Below the pieces are notes generated by a model. The model saw nothing but the letters and a program-made list of their open reading frames with translations, did not search any database and was not told the DNA's origin. A DNA stretch of 64,000 bases from Jiangella alba (lineage in GTDB: Bacteria; Actinomycetota; Actinomycetes; Jiangellales; Jiangellaceae). The translations under genes and the position numbers were made by a program. Where the stretch lies: NCBI RefSeq assembly GCF_900106035.1, contig NZ_FNUC01000004.1, positions 62,001 to 126,000 of the forward strand. The letters are read 5' to 3'. This document shows positions 8,609 to 17,177 of this stretch, piece after piece. The stretch's first letter is position 1. Each line of letters opens with the position of its first letter.

Positions 8609-8842
8609 ATGGCGAACGTGACCCTGAAGCTCGACGACGATCTGCTGCGCAGAGCCCGCATCCGCGCTCTGGAGCAGGGCACCTCGATGAACGCCGTCAT
8701 CCGCCGCTTCCTCGAGGACTTCACCGGTGGCGACGTACGCGCCCAGGGCCTGCGCCGGTTCCTCGACCTGGCCGGCGAGACCCGGACCGGCAGTGGTCCC
8801 GAGGGCCGGACCTGGAGCCGAGCCGACCTCCATGACCGTTGA
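8609..8842 (+). CDS. vapB: VapB-type ribbon-helix-helix antitoxin
   Basis: This 77-residue protein starts MANVTLKLDDDLLRRARIRA, a typical ribbon-helix-helix strand and helix. An acidic C-terminal tail follows that would wrap the toxin. The ATG at 8609 has GGAGG (8599-8603) 5 nt upstream. An in-frame ATG at 8597 is an alternative, because a -10-like hexamer lies just before it and would give a leaderless message. The gene overlaps vapC by 11 bp. It sits on the plus strand inside an otherwise minus-strand housekeeping run, which marks it as an insertion. Confidence 0.82.
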   Translation: MANVTLKLDDDLLRRARIRALEQGTSMNAVIRRFLEDFTGGDVRAQGLRRFLDLAGETRTGSGPEGRTWSRADLHDR

Positions 8843-9272
8843 CACGCTAGCCGGCGCCGGCCGCGTGTTCGTCGACACCAGTGTCCTGGTGTACGTCTAC
8901 GACAACGACGAGCCGCACAAGCAGCAGGTGGCGTCCCAGGCGCTCGCCGAGGTCGGCGCGGAGCGGGTCGTGCTGAGCGCTCAGGTACTGAACGAGTTCG
9001 TCGTCACGGTCACCCGGAAGCTCGCCCGCCCGCTGGACGACGCTCGCACCCGCGAGGCCGTCGAAGTACTCGGCCAGCTCGAGGTCGTGCCGGTCGACGC
9101 CGGCCTGGTCGCCGCCGGTGTGCTCCGGTCGCAGGGATCGCAGCTGTCGCTCTGGGACGCCCTCGTGGTCGAGGCCGCACGGCGAGGCAGCTGCGAGGTG
9201 CTGCTGACCGAGGACCTGCACCCAGGCACGGACTTCGACGGCGTCCGCGTCGTCAATCCGTTCGCGGGCTGA
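8832..9272 (+). CDS. vapC: VapC-type PIN-domain ribonuclease toxin
   Basis: This 146-residue PIN-domain protein has the acidic metal-binding residues in the expected places: RVFVDTSVLVY (first Asp, residue 15), VLNEFVV (Glu), LSLWDALVVEAA (Asp) and LLTEDLHPG (Glu/Asp). VapC toxins are Mg-dependent nucleases that usually cut tRNA anticodon stem-loops or rRNA. The ATG at 8832 overlaps the antitoxin gene (8832-8842). The gene is convergent with the pentapeptide-repeat gene, with 6 bp between the stops. The specific RNA target is unknown, but the neighbourhood of t6A-modification genes is suggestive. Confidence 0.88.
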   Translation: MTVDTLAGAGRVFVDTSVLVYVYDNDEPHKQQVASQALAEVGAERVVLSAQVLNEFVVTVTRKLARPLDDARTREAVEVLGQLEVVPVDAGLVAAGVLRSQGSQLSLWDALVVEAARRGSCEVLLTEDLHPGTDFDGVRVVNPFAG

Positions 9273-9278
9273 GCGGCG

Positions 9279-10013
9279 TCAGTCGACGACGATGCCGAGC
9301 TGGGCGAGCAGTTGCGACGCCTGCTCGCCGGAGATCGTGGCGCCGGACAGCAGGTGGACCTCTTGCCAGGAGAAGTCGCCGAGGTCGGCGCCGCGGAGGT
9401 CGGCGCCGTCGAGCTCGGCGGCCCGCAGCACCACGCCGCGCAGCCGTGAGTCGGTCCAGACGGTGTCGCGCAGATCGGCGCCGGCGAGGACGGCGTCGTC
9501 CATGCGCAGGCCGTCGAGCGCCTGGCCGCGCAGGCTGATGCCGGACAGCCCGGCCAGCATGAGGTTGCACCGCTTGAACGTGGCGCCGAGCCCGCGGGAG
9601 TCGTCGAGGCGGGCGCCGACCATGCGGCAGCCGGTGAAGGCCGCACCGGCGATCAGGGTGTCGCGCCAGCTCGTGTTGGCGAGGTCGACGCCGTCGAAGC
9701 GGGCGTCGGAGAGGTCGGCGCGGGAGAAGTCGGCCTTCGGGGCGCCGCCGCCGGTCCACACCGAGCCGTCGAGGTCGGCCCGGCCGAACCCGGCGCCGTC
9801 CATGGTGCAGGACTCGAAGGTCGCGCCCACCAGCGCGGCTCTGGTGAACCGCGCCGCGGTGAGGTCGCAGCGGCGGAACACCCGCGGCGCCGGCCCGGCG
9901 ACGTCCAGCAGCTCGGTGAGGTCGCGCTCGGCGAGGTCGGCGTCCTCGACGGCGGCGCCGGCGGCCAGCAGCTCGGCCAGTTCGTCGTCGGTGAGCGCGG
10001 TGCGGTCGGTCAT
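9279..10013 (-). CDS. Pentapeptide repeat protein
   Basis: This 244-residue protein is built of A(D/N)LxX-type five-residue units, for example ADFSRADLSDARFDGVDLA and GADLRDTVW...GADLRGADLGDF. These predict a right-handed quadrilateral beta-helix of about 30 units. Some pentapeptide proteins mimic DNA and protect gyrase (MfpA/Qnr), but this one lacks features that would prove it. The first 50 residues are non-repeat and acidic. Its ATG overlaps the tsaE stop by 4 bp (ATGA), so it is translated with tsaE. A role linked to t6A synthesis or to the adjacent toxin is only a guess. Confidence 0.85.
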   Translation of the reverse strand: MTDRTALTDDELAELLAAGAAVEDADLAERDLTELLDVAGPAPRVFRRCDLTAARFTRAALVGATFESCTMDGAGFGRADLDGSVWTGGGAPKADFSRADLSDARFDGVDLANTSWRDTLIAGAAFTGCRMVGARLDDSRGLGATFKRCNLMLAGLSGISLRGQALDGLRMDDAVLAGADLRDTVWTDSRLRGVVLRAAELDGADLRGADLGDFSWQEVHLLSGATISGEQASQLLAQLGIVVD

Positions 10014-10489
10014 GGCCGCACCGCCGCGGCCAGCGCGTCCTCGTCCCAGCGGTCGCCGACGACGCGGACGCGGACGTGCCGCACCTCGCCGAGCTCGGCG
10101 CCGTGCGCGCGGTCGATGTGGATCTCCAGCCGGTCGCCGGCCAGCCCTTCGGCGACGCCCTCGCCCCACTCGACCAGCGTGACCGCCTCGTCCAGCGTGG
10201 CCTCGAGGTCGATGTCCTCGAGCTCGTCCCAGCCGCCCAGCCGGTACGCGTCGACGTGCACCAGCGGCGGGCCGCCGGCCAGAGACGGGTGCACGCGCGC
10301 GATGACGAACGTCGGCGACGTGACCGGGCCGCGCACGCCCAGCCCGGCGCCGACGCCCTGCGCGAGCGTCGTCTTGCCGGCTCCGAGGTCGCCGCCGAGC
10401 AGCACGAGGTCGCCGGGGCGCAGCAGCTCCGCGAGCCGTTCCCCCAGCGCCGTCATGGACTCGGCGTCGGGGACGTCGAGGTCGATCAC
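10010..10489 (-). CDS. tsaE: tRNA threonylcarbamoyladenosine biosynthesis ATPase TsaE
   Basis: This 159-residue P-loop ATPase drives turnover of the TsaB-TsaD complex. The Walker A loop is GDLGAGKTTLAQG. TSPTFVI is the switch-like conserved motif. HVDAYRLGGWDELEDIDLE and TLVEWGEGV complete the family signature. The GTG at 10489 overlaps the upstream hydrolase stop by 4 bp. The order alr-hydrolase-tsaE is classic for actinobacteria. Normally tsaB follows directly; here a pentapeptide gene and an opposing VapBC cassette intervene. Confidence 0.95.
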   Translation of the reverse strand: MIDLDVPDAESMTALGERLAELLRPGDLVLLGGDLGAGKTTLAQGVGAGLGVRGPVTSPTFVIARVHPSLAGGPPLVHVDAYRLGGWDELEDIDLEATLDEAVTLVEWGEGVAEGLAGDRLEIHIDRAHGAELGEVRHVRVRVVGDRWDEDALAAAVRP

Positions 10490-11613
10490 CGCTTGCCCTC
10501 CTCGGTGCGCCGCCGGCGGACGGACGCGATACGGCTGCTCATGCGCCGCGGCCGGCCGCCGCGGCGGGACCGGTCGAGCAGCGTGCGCAGCGCCTCGGTG
10601 ACCACCTCGTGCCGTTCCAGCAGCACCATGTGCCCGGCGTCGGTGGCCTCGATGTACTCGACGTCGACCAGCGCGTCGGCGAGGTCGCGGCTGTGCTGGA
10701 CCGGTGTCATCTGGTCGCGCTCGCCGCCCACGACGAGCACCGGGATCTTCGCCAGGACGGGGACGGCGGGCGCGGCGTCGAGCTCGCCGAACAGCGGGAA
10801 GAACCGCGCGACGACGTCGATGGGGACGGCCGCGTTCATGATGGCGGTGAACTCGACCAGTTTCGGCGAACCGCCCTCGGCGAACGCGTAGCGCCTGGTC
10901 AGCACGTAGGCGAGGTCGCTGCCCATCTTGCGGCCGCGCTCGACCAGCTCGGGCTTGCGGGCCAGGATCGAGACGGCGGCCGGTGCGGCCCGCCCGGCCA
11001 GCCGGCCGAGGTAGCCGGGCAGCCCGAGCCCGGAGACGTCGATCTTCTGGCCGCTGGTGGCGATGAGCGCGACGGCGACGACCCGCTTGCCGAACAGCTC
11101 CGGCCGCGCCTCGGCCAGCGCCTGCACCGTCATGCCGCCCATGGAGTGGCCCACCAGCACGATGGGCCCCTTCGGCACGATCTCGTCGATGACCTGGCCG
11201 AGGTCGGCGCCGAGCCGGCGGAAGGACAGCTCGCCGTCGTCGGGCAGCGGGCCGGACCGGCCGTGCCCGCGCTGGTCCCAGAACACCAGCCGGGCGCTGC
11301 CGCGGAGGTCGCGGCGCTGGAAGTGCCAGGCGTCCATGGTGAGCGCGAAGCCGTGGCAGAACATCAGGGTGGGCGCGCCCGCCGGGCCGTCGTCGACCTC
11401 GACGTCGAGGTCGACGCCGTCGTCGGTGGTGACGGTGTGCGACGTGCCGCGCAGCGACCCGAACGGCTCGTCGGCGTAGGGGTCGTCCTTCTTCAGCGAC
11501 CGGCCCATGACGTAGCGCTCGGCGGCGAACCCGACGGCGGCGCCGGCGCTGGCGACCCCGACCCACGCGCCGATCAGCCCGGCCGTGCGTCCCGCCGTGA
11601 CGAGCCGGCTCAC
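10486..11613 (-). CDS. Alpha/beta-hydrolase with N-terminal hydrophobic segment
   Basis: This 375-residue alpha/beta-hydrolase has the oxyanion HG motif FCHGFALT, FWDQRGHGRSG, the nucleophile elbow LVGHSMGGM (Ser), an acidic residue in VVGGERDQMTP and the catalytic His in ATDAGHMVLLE. The N-terminus (TAGRTAGLIGAWVGVASAGAAVGFAAE) is a probable membrane anchor or signal. The C-terminal tail is very basic. It overlaps alr and tsaE by 4 bp on each side, so it is the middle gene of a coupled alr-hydrolase-tsaE unit. This position is conserved in actinobacteria; the substrate is not known. Confidence 0.88.
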   Translation of the reverse strand: MSRLVTAGRTAGLIGAWVGVASAGAAVGFAAERYVMGRSLKKDDPYADEPFGSLRGTSHTVTTDDGVDLDVEVDDGPAGAPTLMFCHGFALTMDAWHFQRRDLRGSARLVFWDQRGHGRSGPLPDDGELSFRRLGADLGQVIDEIVPKGPIVLVGHSMGGMTVQALAEARPELFGKRVVAVALIATSGQKIDVSGLGLPGYLGRLAGRAAPAAVSILARKPELVERGRKMGSDLAYVLTRRYAFAEGGSPKLVEFTAIMNAAVPIDVVARFFPLFGELDAAPAVPVLAKIPVLVVGGERDQMTPVQHSRDLADALVDVEYIEATDAGHMVLLERHEVVTEALRTLLDRSRRGGRPRRMSSRIASVRRRRTEEGKR

Positions 11614-12782
11614 AGCGCTCCGCCGACGTAGACGCGGGGCAGCCGCGGCGCGAACCGGGTGACGATCTCGTAGGAGATGGTGCCCGCGGCGTCGGCCCAG
11701 TCCTGCGCCGTGGGCTCGCCGGCCGCGGCGTCGCCGAACACCACGACCTCGTCGCCGGCGCGGGCGTCGTCGTCGCGGAGGTCGACGACGAACTGGTCCA
11801 TGCAGACCCGGCCGGCGACCCGCCGGGTGACGCCGCGCACGAGCACCGGGCCGCCGGGACCGGCCGAGCCGCCGGACGCGTGCCGCGGGACGCCGTCGGC
11901 ATAGCCCAGCGGCACCAGCCCGAGCGTGGACTCGCGATCGGTGACGTAGAGGTGGCCGTACGACACGCCCTGGCCGGCCGGCACCCGTTTGACCAGCGTC
12001 AGCCGGGCCCGCACCGACATGGCCGGACGCAGCCCGACGTCGCCCGGCGCGACCTGCTGCGGCACCGGCGACAGCCCGTAGCTGGCCAGCCCGGGCCGGA
12101 CGAGGTCGAAGTGGGCGTCGCGCAGCGTCAGCGTGGCGGCGGAGTTGGCGAGGTGGCGGACCTCGGGGCGGGCGCCGCGCGACTCGGCCAGCGCGACGGC
12201 GTCGCGGAACGCGGCCAGCTGCTGGGCGTTGGCCGGGTGGCCGGGTTCGTCGGCGCAGGCCAGGTGCGACCAGAGGCCGACGACCTCGACCAGCCCTTCG
12301 GCCTGCGCCTTCAGCGCGTCGTCGACCAACGCGGGCCACTCCGCCAGCGGCGCGCCGGCCCGGCCCATGCCGGTGTCGGCCTTGAGGTGCAGCCGCGCGG
12401 TGCGGCCGGTCTCGCGGGCCGCGGCGGCGATCTCGGCGATTGCCCACGGCGCCGACGCGGACACGTCGACGTCGGCGGCCAGGGCGTCGGCCCACCGCTC
12501 GCCCGGCGCGCAGAGCCAGGCCATGACCCGTCCGCCGACCCCGGCGGCGCGCAGCGCCAGCGCCTCGGCCATGGTGGCGGTGCCCAGCCAGGTGGCGCCG
12601 CCGGCCTGTGCGGCCCGCGCCGACGGAACCAGCCCGTGGCCGTACGCGTCGCCCTTCACCACCGCCATGACCTGCGCGGGAGCGGAGCGGACGGCGAGCT
12701 CGGCGACGTTGTCGCGGATGGCGGCGAGGTCGACCCGCACCTGTGCGTGCGGCACCACCCCGGGGCTGCTCTGCTCGGTCAC
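11610..12782 (-). CDS. alr: Alanine racemase (PLP-dependent)
   Basis: This 390-residue enzyme makes D-alanine for peptidoglycan. VMAVVKGDAYGHG holds the PLP Schiff-base Lys (about residue 43), GVSYGHLY the catalytic Tyr from the second subunit, and VCMDQFVVDL a conserved C-terminal barrel motif. Two adjacent GTG codons (12785 and 12782) are candidate starts, and a GTG at 12809 is also possible. 12782 leaves the best distance from a GGGG-rich stretch. The gene starts about 70 bp after a 56-bp palindrome that separates it from nnr. Confidence 0.94.
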   Translation of the reverse strand: MTEQSSPGVVPHAQVRVDLAAIRDNVAELAVRSAPAQVMAVVKGDAYGHGLVPSARAAQAGGATWLGTATMAEALALRAAGVGGRVMAWLCAPGERWADALAADVDVSASAPWAIAEIAAAARETGRTARLHLKADTGMGRAGAPLAEWPALVDDALKAQAEGLVEVVGLWSHLACADEPGHPANAQQLAAFRDAVALAESRGARPEVRHLANSAATLTLRDAHFDLVRPGLASYGLSPVPQQVAPGDVGLRPAMSVRARLTLVKRVPAGQGVSYGHLYVTDRESTLGLVPLGYADGVPRHASGGSAGPGGPVLVRGVTRRVAGRVCMDQFVVDLRDDDARAGDEVVVFGDAAAGEPTAQDWADAAGTISYEIVTRFAPRLPRVYVGGAL

Positions 12783-12850
12783 CACGTCCCCGATTGTGTC
12801 AGCCCGCACCGACAAGGGGTGCCCGCCCCGGCGACCGGGGGTCCGCGGCT

Positions 12851-12906
12851 CCCTTTGCAATGAGCACCGATACGCACCGGTGCGTATCGGTGCTCATTGC
12901 AAAGGG
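12851..12906. repeat. Perfect 56-bp palindrome (28-bp arms, no spacer)
   Basis: The left arm runs CCCTTTGCAATGAGCACC... to the centre between 12878 and 12879, and the right arm is its exact reverse complement. GC content is near 54%, visibly below the flanks. In RNA it would form a very long hairpin. The nnr stop codon (12894-12896) lies inside the right arm. A 27-nt stretch of the same right arm recurs at 63492-63518, so this is a member of a repeated family and not just a local terminator. Confidence 0.9.
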
Positions 12907-14336
12907 CCGCGCAGGGACCGCAGCACGGCCGGCAGCGCGGACAGGACGTCGCCGGCGCTCGGATACCCGGACGCGGCCGCCGCGCGCCGCCCGGCGAGGC
13001 CGTGGGCGTACGCCGCCACGCTGCCCGCGTCGAGCGGCGACAGCCCGCCGGCCAGCAGCGAGCCGGCCAGCCCGGCGAGCACGTCGCCGGTGCCGGCGGC
13101 GGCCAGCGCGGACGTCCCGGTCGGGTTCACCCGCACCCGCCCGTCGGGCGACGCCAGCACCGTCGTCGACCCCTTGAGCAGCACGACGGCGTTCCACCTG
13201 GCCGCGGCGGCGCGGGCGTGGTGCAGCCGGCCGGCCTCGACCTCGTCTCGCTCGACGCCCAGCAGCCGGGCCAGCTCGCCGGCGTGCGGGGTCAGCAGCG
13301 CCGGCCCGGTGAACCGATCGGGCAGCCAGCGCAGGCCGTCAGCGTCGACGAGGACCGGCAGGCCGGCGGCCAGCGCCGCCGCGACATCGGCCTCACGGCC
13401 GGAACCGAGCCCGGAGCCGATGGTCCACGCCTGCACCCGCCCGACGGTGTCCGGCGACGGCCCGGCGATCGCCTCGGGCCAGCGGGCCCGCACCTCGGTG
13501 GCGACGGCGCCGGGCCCGGCGTAGCGGACCAGGCCGGCGCCGCCGTGCAGCGCTCCGCCGACGGCCAGCACGGCCGCGCCGGGGAACTCCCCCGACCCGG
13601 CCAGCACGCCGACGACGCCGCGGGAGTACTTGTCCGACTCGCGGCCGGGATCGGGCAGCAGCGCCGCGACGTCGGCGTCGTCGAGCACCGTCAGGCCGGG
13701 CTCCGGGAGGTACGGCGTCAGCCCGATGTCGACCGGGTGCAGCACCCCGGCCGCGGCCGCCGCGGGGTCGACGACCAGCGCGGCCTTGCCGGTGCCGAAC
13801 GTGACGGTGTGGTCGGCGACGACGTGCGGGCCAGGCGTCTCGCCGGTGTCGGGGTCGACGCCGCTGGGAAGGTCGACGGCGACGACGGCGCCCGCCGTGC
13901 GGCCCCCGCGCAGCAGCCGCGCCAGCTCGGCCGCCTCGCCGCGCAGCCCGCCCCGTGCGCCGATGCCGAGGATGCCGTCGAGCACGAGGTCGGCGGCCGC
14001 GAGCGCCGTGCGCACGTCGTCGCGCGCCACGATGCGCCCGCCCGCGGCCCGGAACGCCGCCAGCCCCTCCGCGTGCGCCTTCTCCGGGTTCAGCAGGACG
14101 GCGTCGGCGTGCGCGCCGCGGCGGGCCAGCCGGGCGCCGGCCCAGAGCGCGTCGCCGCCGTTGTTGCCGCCGCCGGCCAGCACGACCACGCGCGCGCCGT
14201 ACACGCCGTCCAGCAGGCCCGCGCAGACCGTCACCAGGCCCGCGACCGCCCGCTGCATGAGCGCACCGTCCGGCAGCCGCGCCATCAGGGCGTCCTCGGC
14301 GGCCCGGATCTCCGCGACGGTGTGCACGGCACTCAC
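12894..14336 (-). CDS. nnr: Bifunctional NAD(P)H-hydrate epimerase / ADP-dependent dehydratase
   Basis: This 480-residue two-domain repair enzyme restores damaged NAD(P)H hydrates. The N-terminal epimerase (YjeF_N, about residues 1-210) has [20 protein letters not shown] and [13 protein letters not shown]. The C-terminal kinase-like dehydratase has [28 protein letters not shown] and [16 protein letters not shown]. The GTG at 14336 overlaps the acpS stop by 4 bp, so acpS-nnr is a coupled pair. The last residues (PLQ) and the stop codon are encoded by the arm of the 56-bp palindrome, so the element defines the C-terminus. Confidence 0.93.
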   Translation of the reverse strand: MSAVHTVAEIRAAEDALMARLPDGALMQRAVAGLVTVCAGLLDGVYGARVVVLAGGGNNGGDALWAGARLARRGAHADAVLLNPEKAHAEGLAAFRAAGGRIVARDDVRTALAAADLVLDGILGIGARGGLRGEAAELARLLRGGRTAGAVVAVDLPSGVDPDTGETPGPHVVADHTVTFGTGKAALVVDPAAAAAGVLHPVDIGLTPYLPEPGLTVLDDADVAALLPDPGRESDKYSRGVVGVLAGSGEFPGAAVLAVGGALHGGAGLVRYAGPGAVATEVRARWPEAIAGPSPDTVGRVQAWTIGSGLGSGREADVAAALAAGLPVLVDADGLRWLPDRFTGPALLTPHAGELARLLGVERDEVEAGRLHHARAAAARWNAVVLLKGSTTVLASPDGRVRVNPTGTSALAAAGTGDVLAGLAGSLLAGGLSPLDAGSVAAYAHGLAGRRAAAASGYPSAGDVLSALPAVLRSLRGPLQ

Positions 14337-14692
14337 CGGGGCGCGCCTTCCAGGATCACGATCGCCGACGCCACCCCGGCGTCGTGCGACAGCGACAGGT
14401 GCACCGTCTCGACGTGCAGCAGCTCGCACCGTTCCTCGACCGTGCCGCGCACCTCGAACCACGGCCGCCCGTCGGCGTCGCTGACCACCTCGGCGTCGTG
14501 CCAGAGCAGCCCCTTCGGCGCGCCGAGCGCCTTGGCCAGCGCCTCCTTGGCGGCGAACCGGGCCGCCTGCGACGCGACCGACCGGGCCCGCTCGGCAGGG
14601 GTGAAGACGCGCACCGCCAGCGCCGGCGTCCGCTCCAGCGTCTCGGCGAACCGCCGCACGTCGACGACGTCGATGCCCACGCCCACGATCAC
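14333..14692 (-). CDS. acpS: Holo-[acyl-carrier-protein] synthase
   Basis: This 119-residue phosphopantetheinyl transferase activates acyl carrier protein. The start at 14692 gives [15 protein letters not shown], the exact family N-terminus, with the Mg-binding Asp at residue 8. [12 protein letters not shown] holds the conserved Glu and Lys. [16 protein letters not shown] is the C-terminal signature. A GTG 9 nt upstream (14701) is possible, but 14692 has a GGGTGGG stretch at ribosome-binding distance. It is followed by nnr with a 4-bp overlap. Confidence 0.94.
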   Translation of the reverse strand: MIVGVGIDVVDVRRFAETLERTPALAVRVFTPAERARSVASQAARFAAKEALAKALGAPKGLLWHDAEVVSDADGRPWFEVRGTVEERCELLHVETVHLSLSHDAGVASAIVILEGAPR

Positions 14693-14753
14693 CCGACCCA
14701 CCCTAGTCGGGCGGCCGCCGGACGTTCCGCATGCCGATATGCCGCGGCCGACT

Positions 14754-14759
14754 TACACT
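14754..14759 (+). promoter_or_regulatory. Putative -10 hexamer of an acetyltransferase gene (leaderless)
   Basis: TACACT ends 7 nt before ATG 14767, with no Shine-Dalgarno in between. This implies a leaderless transcript divergent from acpS. Confidence 0.45.
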
Positions 14760-14766
14760 CGCGGCT

Positions 14767-15255
14767 ATGGGCGAATTGAGTCTCGTGGGCGGATTGGCCG
14801 GCGAGCACGTCGTCCTGCGCCCCGTCGCCGCCGATGACGTGCCGATGCTGCTGCACATCATCAGCACGCCCGAGGTCAAGCAGTGGTGGGACCCGACCGG
14901 CCTCGGTGACGGCTGGCTGCTCCAGGACGGCTCCACCACGCGGTACACCATCCTGGCCGGACGGCGCATCGCCGGGCTGATCCAGTACTGGGAGGTCGAC
15001 AACCCGCGCGACCGCCACGCCGGCATGGAGATCCTGCTCGACCCCGACCTCCACGGCCGTGGCCTGGGCCGCGAGGCCGTCGGCACGCTGGCCCGGCACC
15101 TGTTCGACGCCTGCGACCACCACCGCATCGTCGTCGAGACGGCGGCGACCAACGAGGTCGCGATCCGCTGCTACGCCGCGGTCGGCTTCCGCCCGGTCGG
15201 CATGCTCACCGGCCGCGACGGCTTCGTCATGGACCTGCTGTCCAGCGACTTCTGA
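14767..15255 (+). CDS. GNAT acetyltransferase, AAC(6')-like
   Basis: This 162-residue GNAT protein contains STPEVKQWWDP and the loop DLHGRGLGREAVGTLARHLF for acetyl-CoA, then NEVAIRCYAAVGFRPVG. The W-W and QYWEVDNP pattern resembles aminoglycoside 6'-N-acetyltransferases of the RimJ/AAC(6') branch, but such annotations often overreach, so the substrate is left open. It is transcribed alone between acpS and the convergent glmS gene, with 3 bp between the stops. Confidence 0.85.
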   Translation: MGELSLVGGLAGEHVVLRPVAADDVPMLLHIISTPEVKQWWDPTGLGDGWLLQDGSTTRYTILAGRRIAGLIQYWEVDNPRDRHAGMEILLDPDLHGRGLGREAVGTLARHLFDACDHHRIVVETAATNEVAIRCYAAVGFRPVGMLTGRDGFVMDLLSSDF

Positions 15256-15258
15256 CGC

Positions 15259-17106
15259 TTACTCGACCGTCACGGACTTGGCCAGGTTGCGCGGCTGGTC
15301 GACGTCGAAGCCGCGGGCGCTCGCCATCTCGCAGGCGAAGACCTGCAGCGGCACCGTCGAGACGACCGGCTGCAGCAGCACGGGGCACTCGGGCACCCGG
15401 ATCAGGTGGTCGGCGTACGGCACGACGTCCTCGTCGCCCTCTTCGGCGATGACGATGGTGCGGGCGCCGCGGGCCCTGACCTCCTGGATGTTGCTGACGA
15501 TCTTGTCGTGCAGCACCGAGCGGCCCTTCGGCGACGGGACCACGACGACGATCGGGGTGCCCTCCTCGACCAGCGCGATGGGGCCGTGCTTCAGCTCACC
15601 GGCGGCGAACCCCTCGGCGTGCATGTAGGCGAGCTCCTTGAGCTTGAGCGCGCCCTCCAGCGCCACCGGGAAGCCGACGTGGCGGCCGAGGAACAGCACC
15701 GACGTCGCCGAGGCGAGGTTGCGGGCCAGTTCGCGGACCGGTTCCATCGTCTCCAGGACGAGGTCGACCTTGGCCGGCAGGTCGGAGAGGTCGCGGACGA
15801 CGGAGCGGATCTCGTCGCCCCACTTGGTGCCGCGGACCTGGCCGAGGTAGAGGCCGACGAGGAAGCAGGCGATCAGCTGGGTGAGGAACGCCTTCGTGGA
15901 CGCGACGGCGACCTCGGGGCCGGCGTGCGTGTAGAGAACGGCGTCGGACTCGCGCGGGATGGTGGAGCCGTTGGTGTTGCAGATGGCCAGCACCCGGGCG
16001 CCCTGCTCACGGGCGTACCGCAGCGCCATCAGGGTGTCCATGGTCTCGCCGGACTGGCTGATCGCGATGACCAGCGTCTGACGGTCGACGACGGGGTCGC
16101 GGTAGCGGAACTCGCTGGCCAGCTCGACCTCGCAGGGGAGCCGGGTCCAGTGCTCGATGGCGTACTTGGCGACCATGCCGGCGTGGTAGGCGGTGCCGCA
16201 GGCCACGACGACGACCTTGTCGACCTCGCGCAGCTCGTCGTCGGAGAGCCGCATCTCGTCCAGCGACAGCAGGCCGTCCTTGCCGACCCGTCCGAGCAGG
16301 GTGTTGGCGACCGCCTTGGGCTGCTCGGCGATCTCCTTGAGCATGAAGTAGTCGTAGCCGTCCTTCTCGGCGGCCGACGCGTCCCAGTCGACGTGGAAGC
16401 GCTTCTCCTCGACGGCGTTGCCGTAGAAGTCGGTGAGCGTGACGTCGTCGGGCGTGATCTCGACGACCTGGCCGTCGCCGATCTCGAGCGCCTCGCGGGT
16501 GTGCGCGATGAACGCGGAGACGTCGGAGGCGAGGAAGTTCTCGCCCTCGCCGACGCCGATGACCAGCGGCGAGTTGCGGCGGGCGGCGACGACGCGGTCG
16601 GGGGCGTCGGCGTGCACGGCGAGCAGCGTGAACGCGCCGTCGAGGCGGCGGCAGACCGAGCGCATGGCGTCGACCAGGTCGGACCCGGCGGCGACCTCGG
16701 CGGCCAGCAGGTGCGCGACGACCTCGGTGTCGGTCTCGGAGGCGAACCGGACGCCGGAGTCCTCCAGCTCGGCGCGGAGCCGGGCGAAGTTCTCGATGAT
16801 GCCGTTGTGGATGACGGCGACCCGGCCGGACTCGTCGAGGTGCGGGTGGGCGTTACGGTCGGTGGGCGAGCCGTGCGTGGCCCACCGGGTGTGACCGAGC
16901 CCGGTGCCCGACACCGGCAGCGGCCGTTCCTCCAGCGCCTTCTCCAGGTTCACCAGCTTCCCGGCCCGCTTGGCCGAGGCCAGCGCGCCGTCGGCGACGA
17001 CCGCCACGCCCGCGGAGTCGTAACCGCGGTATTCGAGCCGGCGCAGCCCCTCGACGACGACGTCGAGCGCTGGGCGATGTCCTGTGTATCCCACGATCCC
17101 GCACAC
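15259..17106 (-). CDS. glmS: Glutamine-fructose-6-phosphate aminotransferase (isomerizing)
   Basis: This 615-residue enzyme makes glucosamine-6-phosphate, the first step to UDP-GlcNAc for the cell wall. The GTG at 17106 is chosen because the next codon is Cys: the mature enzyme begins with the N-terminal nucleophile (CGIVGYTGHRPA). The glutaminase domain (GLGHTRWATHG, SETDTEV) covers about residues 1-230. Two SIS isomerase domains follow, with ISQSGETMDTLMALRYA and AEGFAAGELKHGP, and the C-terminus ends LAKSVTVE as in the family. glmS is divergent from coaA. Confidence 0.97.
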   Translation of the reverse strand: MCGIVGYTGHRPALDVVVEGLRRLEYRGYDSAGVAVVADGALASAKRAGKLVNLEKALEERPLPVSGTGLGHTRWATHGSPTDRNAHPHLDESGRVAVIHNGIIENFARLRAELEDSGVRFASETDTEVVAHLLAAEVAAGSDLVDAMRSVCRRLDGAFTLLAVHADAPDRVVAARRNSPLVIGVGEGENFLASDVSAFIAHTREALEIGDGQVVEITPDDVTLTDFYGNAVEEKRFHVDWDASAAEKDGYDYFMLKEIAEQPKAVANTLLGRVGKDGLLSLDEMRLSDDELREVDKVVVVACGTAYHAGMVAKYAIEHWTRLPCEVELASEFRYRDPVVDRQTLVIAISQSGETMDTLMALRYAREQGARVLAICNTNGSTIPRESDAVLYTHAGPEVAVASTKAFLTQLIACFLVGLYLGQVRGTKWGDEIRSVVRDLSDLPAKVDLVLETMEPVRELARNLASATSVLFLGRHVGFPVALEGALKLKELAYMHAEGFAAGELKHGPIALVEEGTPIVVVVPSPKGRSVLHDKIVSNIQEVRARGARTIVIAEEGDEDVVPYADHLIRVPECPVLLQPVVSTVPLQVFACEMASARGFDVDQPRNLAKSVTVE

Positions 17107-17177
17107 GGCGGTCACTGTAACCGCACTCGGCCCCGGATCGCGCATCGCCAGGACATGTCGGTCAGAATGAGGCCACC

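Noticed and set aside
9279-10013. Assigning the pentapeptide protein as a quinolone-resistance (MfpA/Qnr) protein
   Set aside because: Fold similarity alone does not support gyrase binding, and the context points elsewhere.
12799-13197. A small minus-strand gene translating the palindrome (reading [15 protein letters not shown])
   Set aside because: It overlaps nnr and the palindrome, and the peptide is simply the palindrome read in one frame.
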